This document shows, one piece after another, positions 24,586 through 33,037 of a stretch of 41,842 nt of DNA; the first letter of the stretch is position 1; every line of letters begins with the position of its first letter. The position numbers and the translations under genes are program-made. The stretch comes from Kutzneria sp. (GTDB lineage: Bacteria; Actinomycetota; Actinomycetes; Mycobacteriales; Pseudonocardiaceae), in assembly GCA_019239965.1 (NCBI GenBank), contig JAFAZC010000145.1:1-41842 (forward strand), in the 5' to 3' direction. Under the pieces are notes generated by a model. That model did not search any database and was not told where the DNA came from. It saw nothing but the letters and a program-made list of their open reading frames with translations.

Positions 24586-25275
24586 TCAGCGGATCGGATC
24601 GATGTACTGGGTGGGCCGCTCGACGCGGGTGCGGCGGTCCTTGCGCGCCTTGACCACCTCAACGACGATCGGGACCACGGACAGCACCGGAATGAGCACC
24701 AGGAACAGCTCGAGGTTGTGGCGCACGAACTCGAACTGGCCTAGGAAGTAACCGCCGGTCGGCACGACGACGGCCCACAGCACGCCGCCAAGGAACGAGT
24801 ACGTGAAGTACTTGCGCTGGTCCATCTGGCCGACGCCAGCTATCGCGGTGATGAAGGTGCGCACGATCGGCACGAACCGAGCCAGGATGATCGCCCGCGC
24901 ACCGTATCTCTCGAAGAACGCGTGCGTCCGCTCCACGTACTCGTGCTTGAACAACCGTGAGTCAGGGCGGTCGAACAGTTTCGGCCCCACCAGCCGGCCT
25001 ATCCAGTAGCCCGTGACGTTGCCGAGTACCGCGCACACCGACAGGATCGTGCACACCAACCACAGCGGCATATCGATCACACCGTGAGCCGTCAGCAGAC
25101 CACCGGTGAACAGGAGCGTGTCGCCGGGAATCAGGAACCCGAGCAGAATCCCGCAGTCGGCGAAGATGAGCAGTGCCAGGCCGACGAAGACATATGGTCC
25201 CAGCCCGGACAGGATCGTGTCGGCGTCAAGCCAACCCGGCAACGCGACAGTGGTCGTGGCGGCAAGCACGGTCAT
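24586..25275 (-). CDS. DedA-family membrane protein
   Basis: This 229-residue DedA/SNARE-associated family protein has the hydrophobic N-terminal region, the reentrant-loop signature FLIPGDTLLFTGGLL, GNVTGYWIGRLVG, and the family motif FFERYGARAIILARFVPIVR TFI with essential Glu and Arg residues. DedA proteins act as lipid scramblases/flippases (undecaprenyl phosphate or phosphatidylethanolamine) and support membrane homeostasis. A DedA gene also sits beside fba in M. tuberculosis (from memory). The C-terminus is basic and cytoplasmic. ATG at 25275, a GTG pair directly upstream is possible. Confidence 0.92.
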   Translation of the reverse strand: MTVLAATTTVALPGWLDADTILSGLGPYVFVGLALLIFADCGILLGFLIPGDTLLFTGGLLTAHGVIDMPLWLVCTILSVCAVLGNVTGYWIGRLVGPKLFDRPDSRLFKHEYVERTHAFFERYGARAIILARFVPIVRTFITAIAGVGQMDQRKYFTYSFLGGVLWAVVVPTGGYFLGQFEFVRHNLELFLVLIPVLSVVPIVVEVVKARKDRRTRVERPTQYIDPIR

Positions 25276-25341
25276 CACCACACCACGGTACAGGGGCGGC
25301 AGCCGAGCTCCGACCGCCGCCGGGGCCGTGCCGTCCCGCGC

Positions 25342-26037
25342 TCACAACATGCTCAACAGCGCGGCGACCACCCCAGCCGCGAGTCCCAGCGCGACTGCGA
25401 GCACGAGGACCGGCCCGACGCCCAGCCGTACTCGAGGCGTCGGCATCAGCCTTGTCGACCGTGGGGAGGACTCTGCGGGCTCGTCCACCGCCGGACCGAC
25501 GACGCTGCCGACCTCGGTGCCGGAAAGCAGCCCGAAACCCGGTCCCTCACCGACCGGACCGAGCACGTTCTCCACGGGTGAGAACCGCTCGGTCTCGACG
25601 TGGTGGGTCCTCTCGATCCGGATCGTGGCGAGCTCAGTCGTGATCGGTCCCTCGGTGAGCGCCCGCAGCATCATCTCCTCGGTGAGCTCGACGCCGCCCG
25701 GTCCGGGTTCCGATGCCTCCGCGTTGTCGGTATCCGCGTTGTCGGCATGCTCGGACTCGTCGCCTGTGGCGGCCGTCTCAGGCGTATCCGGCTCAAGACG
25801 GTCGTTGGCACCCTGCTCGTCGTCGGCGGACGATGTGTCCGTCTCCGTCGGGTACTCCCCACCGGTTTCGGGGCCCCCGGCCTCCTCGTCGCCGGCTTCC
25901 TCCCCGGCCGGTTCGGCCTCGCCCGTATGGGGTTCCCCGAGTTCCTCGGGCAACGGTGTCATCGGCACCGGAGAGCTGACAGCCTGCGCCCGCAGCGCCT
26001 CCGCAAGCAGTCGCTCGGGATCGTCGGACCTACTCAC
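25342..26037 (-). CDS. Acidic tail-anchored protein encoded after a SigE-type sigma factor
   Basis: This 231-residue protein starts with a short conserved-looking helix (DPERLLAEALRAQA), continues with about 110 residues of acidic low-complexity sequence, a more ordered middle (about 120-190), and ends in one membrane helix (VLVLAVALGLAAGVVAALLS) three residues from the C-terminus. The large domain should therefore be cytoplasmic. GTG start behind GAGGAG, 30 bases after the sigma factor stop. Position and topology suggest a membrane partner of the sigma factor, possibly an anti-sigma-like regulator, but no ZAS zinc motif or kinase fold is present. Function is not recognised. Confidence 0.75.
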   Translation of the reverse strand: MSRSDDPERLLAEALRAQAVSSPVPMTPLPEELGEPHTGEAEPAGEEAGDEEAGGPETGGEYPTETDTSSADDEQGANDRLEPDTPETAATGDESEHADNADTDNAEASEPGPGGVELTEEMMLRALTEGPITTELATIRIERTHHVETERFSPVENVLGPVGEGPGFGLLSGTEVGSVVGPAVDEPAESSPRSTRLMPTPRVRLGVGPVLVLAVALGLAAGVVAALLSML

Positions 26038-26067
26038 GAACTGCTCCTCATCGGGAACCGGCGCCGA

Positions 26068-26625
26068 TCAGCCAGCGATTATCTTCTGTAGTGCGTCAAG
26101 GGCGCGGCTCGCGGTGGACTTGACGGTGCCCTTCGAGATGCCGGTGGCCTCGGCGATCTCCGCTTCGGACATATCGCCGTAGTAACGCAGGACGAGCACC
26201 TCGCGCTGCCGAGGCGGCAGCTTGGCGAGAGCATTGACCACGGCCTGATGCTCAGCGGTGAGCATGGCCAGCGACTCCGCGGATCTGGCGTTGGCGGTGT
26301 GCGGCGGGACGTAGTCACGCGCGGTCTTGCGGCGGCGTAGCACCGAACGGCTGCCGTTGACCACAGCGGTGCGGAGATAGCCGACCGCCGCCGCGGCGTC
26401 GCGCAGGCCCGACCAGTGCCGGTGGAGTCCGGTGAAGGCCTCCTGGACGACGTCCTCGGCGGTGGCGGGTTCGTCGACGAGCAGGATGGCGAGGCGGACC
26501 AGCCGCATTCGGTGCTGGCGGTAGAGGTCCTCCAGCGTCAGCGGTGCCGTCGGCTCAGGTTCGGGTCCGTCGACGGCACGGAGGTTCCTGAGCGTGTGCT
26601 CCACGCTGTTCGGCTGCGAGTCCAC
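26068..26625 (-). CDS. ECF sigma factor, SigE/SCO family sigma-70
   Basis: This is about 185 residues with sigma region 2 (LEDLYRQHRMRLVRLAILLV, AEDVVQEAFTGLHRHWSGL) and region 4 (LAKLPPRQREVLVLRYYGD, then AEIAEATGISKGTVKSTASR). It belongs to the actinobacterial SigE-like ECF group (RNA polymerase sigma-70, TIGR02983-type). The start is uncertain: GTG at 26625 gives VDSQPNSVEHTLRNL. A TTG at 26643 is upstream and no clear ribosome binding site decides. It directs RNA polymerase to unknown promoters. The following acidic membrane protein is the natural candidate regulator. Confidence 0.88.
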   Translation of the reverse strand: MDSQPNSVEHTLRNLRAVDGPEPEPTAPLTLEDLYRQHRMRLVRLAILLVDEPATAEDVVQEAFTGLHRHWSGLRDAAAAVGYLRTAVVNGSRSVLRRRKTARDYVPPHTANARSAESLAMLTAEHQAVVNALAKLPPRQREVLVLRYYGDMSEAEIAEATGISKGTVKSTASRALDALQKIIAG

Positions 26626-26685
26626 GGCGGCGAGACTACCCAACCGGCTGAGCCGGGTGTCATGACGCGTTGGAACAACGCCACG

Positions 26686-27591
26686 TCAGCCACGCTGCCC
26701 GCCGCGGAAGCCAGCGGCTCCTCCCGGCCCCATCGGTCGTGAGGAGGCCGCGCCCCGCGCCGCGACGTCCTCGAGCAGCGCGTGGTCGGTCACGGCGGCG
26801 CCAATCGGCGCGATCCGCGTCCACAGCCTGTCGAGCAGCCCCCACAGCAGCCTCGCGCCACCGGCCCAGCCTGGGACGTAGATCCTCGGCGCTCGACGGT
26901 TGACACCGGCCAACACCGCTCGCGCCACGTCGGACACTGGGTACTTGCGGCCGAGCGGGCCAGGAAGCCTGCGGCCGCGCAGCCCGGACAGCGCCGGATG
27001 CCCCTCACTGCTGTTGACCATGTCCGTGTCGATCCAGGAGAAATAGGCGACACCGACCGCGACCCCGAGATGCCGGACCTCCGCGCGGAGGCTGTCAGCG
27101 AACGCCGCACAACCGGCCTTGCTCGCCGAATAGGCGGCCATGCCGGGTGCGTGCACAACGGCGGCAAGCGAGGAGACAACAAGACAGTAGCCGCGACTGC
27201 TGATCAGATGAGGCAGCACAGCACGAACCGTGCGCCACACGCCGAGCAGGTTGACCTCCACGGTCCGTTCGAAGGCGTCCGGGTCGATGGAGCGGACGAA
27301 TCCGATCGGCGCGATACCGGCGTTGGCGATCAACACGTCGATACCGCCGAAACGGGCGAGAACACCGTTGACCGCGGTTTCCAGGGCTTCCCGGTCGGTG
27401 ATGTCGGCCTCCCAGGCGCCCGCCTCGGGGCCGCATTCACGCGCGGTCGACTCCAGCTGCTCGCGTTCGAGCCCGACGAGGGCGACCCGTGCACCGGCGG
27501 CCGACATCCGCCTCGCGACCTCCGCACCGATACCCCGGGCCGCGCCGGTGATCAGCACTACCTTGCCGGCAAGCCTGTTGTTCGCGTCCAT
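26686..27591 (-). CDS. Short-chain dehydrogenase/reductase with C-terminal extension
   Basis: This 301-residue SDR has TGAARGIG (15-22), an N-A-G structural motif (IANAGIAPIG), and YSASK (Tyr154, Lys158). Beyond the usual 250 residues it has a tail with a helix (GGARLLWGLLDRLWTRI) and a disordered Gly/Arg end. ATG at 27591 behind GAGGAGG with five bases of spacing, which is decisive over an upstream start at 27795. This type is common near fatty acid and steroid catabolism genes in actinobacteria. An upstream palindrome (27633-27650) suggests control by a TetR-like regulator not present here. Confidence 0.9.
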   Translation of the reverse strand: MDANNRLAGKVVLITGAARGIGAEVARRMSAAGARVALVGLEREQLESTARECGPEAGAWEADITDREALETAVNGVLARFGGIDVLIANAGIAPIGFVRSIDPDAFERTVEVNLLGVWRTVRAVLPHLISSRGYCLVVSSLAAVVHAPGMAAYSASKAGCAAFADSLRAEVRHLGVAVGVAYFSWIDTDMVNSSEGHPALSGLRGRRLPGPLGRKYPVSDVARAVLAGVNRRAPRIYVPGWAGGARLLWGLLDRLWTRIAPIGAAVTDHALLEDVAARGAASSRPMGPGGAAGFRGGQRG

Positions 27592-27632
27592 CCGAGCCTC
27601 CTCACCCTGTGTGCCAGCACGGTAGCCAATCC

Positions 27633-27650
27633 TACTGACAGTAAGGTACC
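27633..27650. promoter_or_regulatory. Candidate operator TACTG-A-CAGTA plus GGTACC
   Basis: Two adjacent palindromes, TACTGACAGTA (27633-27643) and GGTACC (27645-27650), lie 42-59 bases before the SDR ATG. Further arms CCTACT (27631-27636) and AGTAGG (27654-27659) flank them. The pattern resembles TetR-family operators in actinobacterial lipid genes. The regulator is unknown. Confidence 0.45.
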
Positions 27651-27727
27651 GATAGTAGGGTTGGATTTCCGCCCGACCGCTCGGCGAAGGCGGTTTCGCT
27701 GCACCGACAGTGCGGCCTCGCGGAGGT

Positions 27728-27757
27728 GTGAACTCCGTCCGGCCGACCTCGTAGGAT
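27728..27757 (+). promoter_or_regulatory. Candidate fba promoter GTGAAC-N18-TAGGAT
   Basis: A -35-like GTGAAC (27728-27733) and a -10-like TAGGAT (27752-27757) with 18-base spacing precede fba and would give a leader of about 90 bases. The match is moderate. Confidence 0.35.
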
Positions 27758-27791
27758 GATTTCCACACTGTCGTGCCGCCCCGCCGCGTTT

Positions 27792-27832
27792 CCAAGATCC
27801 GTGTCTTGGCGAGGCCCTAGCGGGGCCGCCAA
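27792..27832 (+). promoter_or_regulatory. fba leader with two mutually exclusive hairpins
   Basis: Hairpin A: CCAAGA (27792-27797) pairs with TCTTGG (27804-27809), six perfect pairs over a TCCGTG loop. Hairpin B: TTGGC (27806-27810) plus GGCCC (27813-27817) pairs with GGGCC (27823-27827) plus GCCAA (27828-27832), ten pairs with a two-base bulge. Both use TTGG 27806-27809, so only one can form. The ribosome binding site GAGGAG follows five bases later (27837-27842). Confidence 0.55.
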
Positions 27833-27851
27833 CCCCGAGGAGTGACGACCG

Positions 27852-28883
27852 ATGCCCATCGCGACCCCCGAGGTTTATGGCGAAATGCTGGACCGGGCGA
27901 AGGCAAACGAGTTCGCCTACCCGGCCATCAACGTCACCTCGTCGGAGACGCTGAACGCGGCGCTGCGCGGCTTCGCCGAGGCCGAGAGCGACGGCATCGT
28001 CCAGGTTTCGACCGGTGGCGCGGAGTTCCTTTCCGGCACCAAGGTCAAGGACATGGTCGTTGGCGCGACCGCGCTCGCCGAGTTCGCACACGTCGTTGCC
28101 GCGAGGTATCCGGTGAACATCGCGTTGCACACCGACCACTGCCCGAAGGACAAGCTGGACGGCTTCGTTCGGCCACTGCTCGCGATCAGTGAGCAGCGAG
28201 TGGCCGCGGGCGAGCAGCCGCTGTTCCAGTCGCACATGTGGGACGGCTCGGCCGTGCCGCTTGACGAGAACCTGACGATCGCGGCGGAACTGCTCGAGCG
28301 GGCGGCAAGGGCCCACATCATCCTCGAAGTCGAGATCGGTGTTGTCGGCGGCGAGGAAGACGGCGTCGCGAACGAGATCAACGACAAGCTCTACACCAGC
28401 ACCGAGGACTACCTGAAGACCCTTGCCGCGCTCGGCTCCGGCGAGAAGGGGCGCTACCTGCTCGCGGCGACCTTCGGCAACGTGCACGGTGTGTACAAGC
28501 CAGGCAATGTCAAGCTGCGTCCGCAGGTGCTCAAGTCCGGCCAGGACGTGGTGGCCGAGAAGCTCGGCAAGCCCGGGAGCAAGCCGTTCGACCTCGTGTT
28601 CCACGGTGGTTCCGGCTCGCTGCTCGAGGAGATCCACGAGGCGCTGTCCTACGGCGTGGTGAAGATGAACATCGACACGGACACCCAGTACGCGTTCACC
28701 AGGCCTATCGCGGGGCACATGTTCACCAACTACGACGGCGTGCTGAAGGTCGACGGCGAGGTCGGGAACAAGAAGGCCTACGACCCGCGCTCGTATCTCA
28801 AGTCCGCCGAGCAGGGCATGGCCGCCCGCGTCACGCAGGCATGTGAACACCTGAAATCCGCCGGCCGCATGATCGCCGGCTGA
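27852..28883 (+). CDS. fba: Class II fructose-bisphosphate aldolase
   Basis: This 343-residue zinc enzyme cleaves fructose 1,6-bisphosphate to DHAP and glyceraldehyde 3-phosphate. Class II features are ALHTDHCPKDK (catalytic Asp95, zinc His96), EVEIGVVGGEEDGV, the FGNVHGVY zinc-His segment, FDLVFHGGSGS (phosphate and Na+ binding) and VKMNIDTDTQYAF. Length and sequence fit the longer IIA form found in actinobacteria. ATG at 27852 follows GAGGAG by nine bases. The leader carries alternative hairpins. DUF3151 and purA follow, as in mycobacteria. It is monocistronic or shares a transcript with the downstream small ORF. Confidence 0.97.
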   Translation: MPIATPEVYGEMLDRAKANEFAYPAINVTSSETLNAALRGFAEAESDGIVQVSTGGAEFLSGTKVKDMVVGATALAEFAHVVAARYPVNIALHTDHCPKDKLDGFVRPLLAISEQRVAAGEQPLFQSHMWDGSAVPLDENLTIAAELLERAARAHIILEVEIGVVGGEEDGVANEINDKLYTSTEDYLKTLAALGSGEKGRYLLAATFGNVHGVYKPGNVKLRPQVLKSGQDVVAEKLGKPGSKPFDLVFHGGSGSLLEEIHEALSYGVVKMNIDTDTQYAFTRPIAGHMFTNYDGVLKVDGEVGNKKAYDPRSYLKSAEQGMAARVTQACEHLKSAGRMIAG

Positions 28884-28924
28884 TCGGTGCTTCCCGCCCG
28901 TTGCCAGTCGGACGCCACCGCAAC

Positions 28925-28942
28925 CACCCGATCGTGCGGGTG
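28925..28942 (+). terminator. Terminator-like hairpin after fba
   Basis: CACCCG (28925-28930) pairs perfectly with CGGGTG (28937-28942) over ATCGTG, 41 bases after the fba stop. Short stem, no U-tract. Confidence 0.4.
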
Positions 28943-29025
28943 AAGCATGTTGCCGAGCGGTGGCCGGAGTGGGCACAGTCCGAGGCTGATCGGCGAAAGG
29001 TCCGCTCGACGGAAGGGAAGGTCCC

Positions 29026-29112
29026 GTGAACGTGCGCATTGTCGCGGGTGTCCTAGCGGCCGCACTGGTTCTGGCCACCGGCAGTGTGCTGGTGCGCATG
29101 CTGCTGGTGTAG
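29026..29112 (+). CDS. Small single-span membrane peptide (28 aa)
   Basis: This short reading frame from GTG 29026 to TAG 29110-29112 is preceded by a purine-rich ribosome binding site (GGAAGGGAAGG, 29011-29021). It encodes 28 residues with Arg at position 4, a hydrophobic helix (IVAGVLAAALVLATGSVLV, residues 5-23), then Arg24 and MLLV. The composition fits a one-helix membrane peptide. It lies between the fba hairpin and DUF3151. Support is only the ribosome binding site and hydrophobicity, and I know no family for it. Confidence 0.5.
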   Translation: MNVRIVAGVLAAALVLATGSVLVRMLLV

Positions 29113-29134
29113 GCCGGTACGGCACGATGACCGG

Positions 29135-29551
29135 GTGAACCTGAACGAGAACCTGCTCGGTCCGGGACCGACCCTGCTCCCTGACCGACCTGAACTGCAG
29201 GAGACGATGGCGGCCGGCGCCGATCCTCGTGACCTCGTGCGTGCGGCTCCAGATTTCAGCGAGGCATGGGCAGTGCTCGCCGAACGCTCGCTTGCTGACG
29301 GTGATCCGATCGCGGCCTATGCCTATGCGCGCACCGGTTACCACCGCGGTCTCGATCAACTGCGCAGGTCCGGTTGGAAGGGGTTCGGACCGATTCCCTG
29401 GACGCATCGCCCGAACCAGGGTTTCCTGCGTGCGCTCGCGGCGCTGGCCAAGGCGGCCGGGGAGATCGGCGAGACCGACGAGCACGACCGCTGCCGAGAC
29501 TTCCTCGCCGACAGCGATCCACAGGCGGCCACGGCGCTCGGTCTGGCCTGA
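29135..29551 (+). CDS. DUF3151 family protein
   Basis: This 138-residue protein starts VNLNENLLGPGPTLLPDRPE and has the family core FSEAWAVLAERSLADGDPIAAYAYARTGYHRGLDQLRRSGWKG and PIPWTHRPNQGFLRALAALA in separate segments. It is nearly all helical, TPR-like in spacing. DUF3151 is an actinobacterial family with no assigned activity, usually found between fba and purA (Rv0360c in M. tuberculosis, from memory). GTG at 29135, 22 bases after the small membrane peptide. No signal peptide, so cytoplasmic. Confidence 0.88.
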   Translation: MNLNENLLGPGPTLLPDRPELQETMAAGADPRDLVRAAPDFSEAWAVLAERSLADGDPIAAYAYARTGYHRGLDQLRRSGWKGFGPIPWTHRPNQGFLRALAALAKAAGEIGETDEHDRCRDFLADSDPQAATALGLA

Positions 29552-29563
29552 GCCTGTAGGGAC

Positions 29564-30229
29564 TCATCCCGTCCTGAGCTGCTCGCCGGTGTCCCCGTGC
29601 CGGCCACTGGCACACCTGGTTGGAGCGTCGTGAAGACAGACGTGTCCCCTGGTCACCTGGAGCCCGACGTCGTCGACCGCGGTCACCCAGTCTGCCGCGA
29701 TGGCCTTCTGCGCGGTGGCAAGCGGTACCAGACCCGAGCACACAGCCTGGTTGAGCCTGTTCTCCACCGTGTCCTTAGGGTTGGGAATGGGACCGGGCTC
29801 GACCCACAGATTGCGTGGATCATCCGGTGCGCCACCGAGTTCCAGCGAAACCAGGTGGTCGTATTCGCCCTTCTGATCGGCCGCGAGCGCGTAGGAGCGC
29901 GCCGACGAGGTCTTCATCCTGCCGGTGACCGAGGTCGGTGGACGCACGGTCTTCGCCCATCCCGGCTTGCAGACGGTGTCCTGGATGGTGCCCTGGGTGA
30001 CCGCCGGGTTGATCGCGCCAGGGGTGCAGGTCGGGTCGGGCAGCGGCTGACCGTCCTTATTGCCCAGCCTGCACGTGCCGGCCGCCGGCATCGGCGCCGA
30101 CTTGTCCCCGGTCGGCAGATCCGGAACGGACGGGCGTACCGACGGCTCCGGCGAGCGTGCCGGCACACATCCGGCCAGCACCGCCGTGAGGAGCGCGGCG
30201 ATGAGCGGGCGGTACGTGCAAACCTTCAT
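29564..30229 (-). CDS. Lipoprotein with HNH-like domain
   Basis: This 221-residue protein begins with a lipoprotein signal (MKVCTYRPLIAALLTAVLAG then Cys21). After a Pro-rich linker, a compact Cys-containing domain shows CTPGAINPAV, VCKPGWAKTVRPP and the HNH-like element EYDHLVSLELGG (Asp124, His125) with Asn140 in PRNLWVEP and ENRLN later. These positions suit a beta-beta-alpha metal nuclease fold, but the final His/Asn is not certain. Activity would be at the cell surface. Cys pairs at about 53/68 and 87/164 could be disulfides. ATG at 30229. Converges with DUF3151. Confidence 0.75.
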   Translation of the reverse strand: MKVCTYRPLIAALLTAVLAGCVPARSPEPSVRPSVPDLPTGDKSAPMPAAGTCRLGNKDGQPLPDPTCTPGAINPAVTQGTIQDTVCKPGWAKTVRPPTSVTGRMKTSSARSYALAADQKGEYDHLVSLELGGAPDDPRNLWVEPGPIPNPKDTVENRLNQAVCSGLVPLATAQKAIAADWVTAVDDVGLQVTRGHVCLHDAPTRCASGRHGDTGEQLRTG

Positions 30230-30321
30230 CGAACGGACTCCACACCAGTGTGTTCGATCATGGGCATTGTCCGGGATTATCACCGACCCGGCCAGCAGCG
30301 GTGCGGGCACCACCGGCAGGG

Positions 30322-31005
30322 CTACCGCAGTCCCCGGACCAGGCGGAGATCCTCCGCATCGCGGTACCAGGTCCATCTGGTGACGGTGCGCGGATGAGCC
30401 ACGCCGTCCAGCACCGGAACAGCGGGAACGCAGCCGATCTGGAACGCTCTGCCCCTGGCGACCTCGACCCGCTTGGTCAGCAGGTGACGCCGGACGATCC
30501 GCACCACCAGTCCCCGGCCGCCCTCCGGGTCGGGGCCGACGTCGATCTCGCTGGCCTGCCCGCGAAGAACCCGTTTCTCATCGCAGTAGGCCACTCCGCG
30601 TGCCGGCCGGAACGATCCCCGCCCTACGAGCACGCCCCCGGAGTCGTCGCGCACCAGCGGCACCGGGTCGGGGTCGGCGCCGACCGCCACGTCGAGTGCA
30701 CGCTGCTGATCGGTCGGCAGACCCCACAACGATGCGACCACCGAGCTGCGTTCCGCTGGCAGGTATCCGACGGCGACATCGGCGAGCCGTTCGGTCCGCA
30801 GCAGTCTCACCACCACAGCGGCGAGATCGGCGTCGGTGCCCGCGACCACCAGCCGCCTCCCGTCCAACTCGCGGAGCGCCGGATCGACGTCGGCCTTGTC
30901 CGGCCGTGCCGAGACGGTTCGCCACTCGATGTCGCTACGCTCGGCACGCGATGGTGACTCACCGTCGACAGCGCTCTTTCCGCAGGCCAGCGCTAGCGCG
31001 CCCAT
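30322..31005 (-). CDS. Conserved protein divergent from purA, possible degenerate DAGK/NAD-kinase fold
   Basis: This 227-residue protein starts from ATG 31005 behind AGGAGG (spacing 5). Residues 50-110 read like the lipid-kinase/NAD-kinase core: RRLVVAGTDADLAAVVVRLL in place of the GGDGT-xxE motif, then VAVGYLPAERSSVVASLWGLP in place of LGILPxGTxNDFAxxLGIP, then ALDVAVG. The catalytic GGDGT is replaced by GTDAD, so normal ATP binding is doubtful. The C-terminal part contains YCDEKRVLRGQASEIDVGPD and a WTWYRDAEDLRL tail. A comparable gene lies next to purA in mycobacteria (Rv0358, from memory). Function unknown. The fold assignment is inference. Confidence 0.7.
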   Translation of the reverse strand: MGALALACGKSAVDGESPSRAERSDIEWRTVSARPDKADVDPALRELDGRRLVVAGTDADLAAVVVRLLRTERLADVAVGYLPAERSSVVASLWGLPTDQQRALDVAVGADPDPVPLVRDDSGGVLVGRGSFRPARGVAYCDEKRVLRGQASEIDVGPDPEGGRGLVVRIVRRHLLTKRVEVARGRAFQIGCVPAVPVLDGVAHPRTVTRWTWYRDAEDLRLVRGLR

Positions 31006-31073
31006 GGCAACCTCCTGGTCTACAGTCGTGCACCGGCACCGGTCTCACAGTCGTCAAGCCGACAGCCGTCTAG

Positions 31074-32405
<1,332 letters not shown>

Positions 32406-32413
32406 CGGGATGA

Positions 32414-32824
32414 TCAGGAGCAGCTCTCGGACAGAACCTGGTAGGTCATCAGCGGCGGGTGAGCCTGGTCCATCGGCAGTTCGCTGACGCTGAACTTCCA
32501 TTGCACCGGTGCTGCCGATGTCACATGGAAGGCCCAGTCATGCTGGTCGTTGACCGCGACCCAGGAACTGCCACCCTCGTTCGGCGACTGCGGGGTGAAG
32601 ACCGCGACCCGTGCCATGTTGTCACCCTTGTTGTTCGCGCGGAAGACGACATGTGTGCCCGCGGAGGTGGCAATGTTGTCATTGTCCCCGAATGAGAGCT
32701 GCCCTTGTGCGCAGAGCTTGAGTTCGTCCTGTGGCTGGGCCGATGCTTGGGCAATCGCCGATCCACTGAGGGCCGTACCGGTGAGAAGTACCGCGATGAC
32801 AGTCATTCCAGAGACACGAAGCAC
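32414..32824 (-). CDS. Secreted protein of unknown function
   Basis: This 136-residue protein is made from a GTG at 32824 that follows GGAGG with seven bases of spacing. An upstream extension to 32905 is not supported. A signal peptide (VIAVLLTGTALSGSAIAQASA) gives a mature domain of about 105 residues, probably all beta, with two Cys only, at the start (LKLC) and the very end (ESCS), which could form one disulfide joining the termini. No lipobox and no known motif. It is divergent from the quinone reductase at 33038. I recognise no family. Confidence 0.75.
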   Translation of the reverse strand: MLRVSGMTVIAVLLTGTALSGSAIAQASAQPQDELKLCAQGQLSFGDNDNIATSAGTHVVFRANNKGDNMARVAVFTPQSPNEGGSSWVAVNDQHDWAFHVTSAAPVQWKFSVSELPMDQAHPPLMTYQVLSESCS

Positions 32825-33037
32825 CGTTTGGCCTCCATTGGTCGAGGGCTTTTCTTTGTTGGCACCGCCTGGGAAGGCATGTGCGGCGACCGTACCCAAC
32901 GCCACGTCGTGGCTGACAGGATCTTTCCATCACAGTTGACATCGCGCGTTCCATGATGTGAGAAGAAGGTAAACGTTGAAATAAGCAGCCGGTGTGGTGG
33001 TTCTACCTTCACGAAAGCATTCCAATGGAGGTGTTCG

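Noticed and set aside
27558..29099. 513-codon open frame on the minus strand opposite fba
   Set aside because: It runs across fba, its leader and the start of the SDR gene. No motif, and fba is certain.
30230..30376. Upstream extension of the HNH-like lipoprotein to 30376
   Set aside because: The added residues precede a perfect lipoprotein signal starting at Met 30229, which must be N-terminal.
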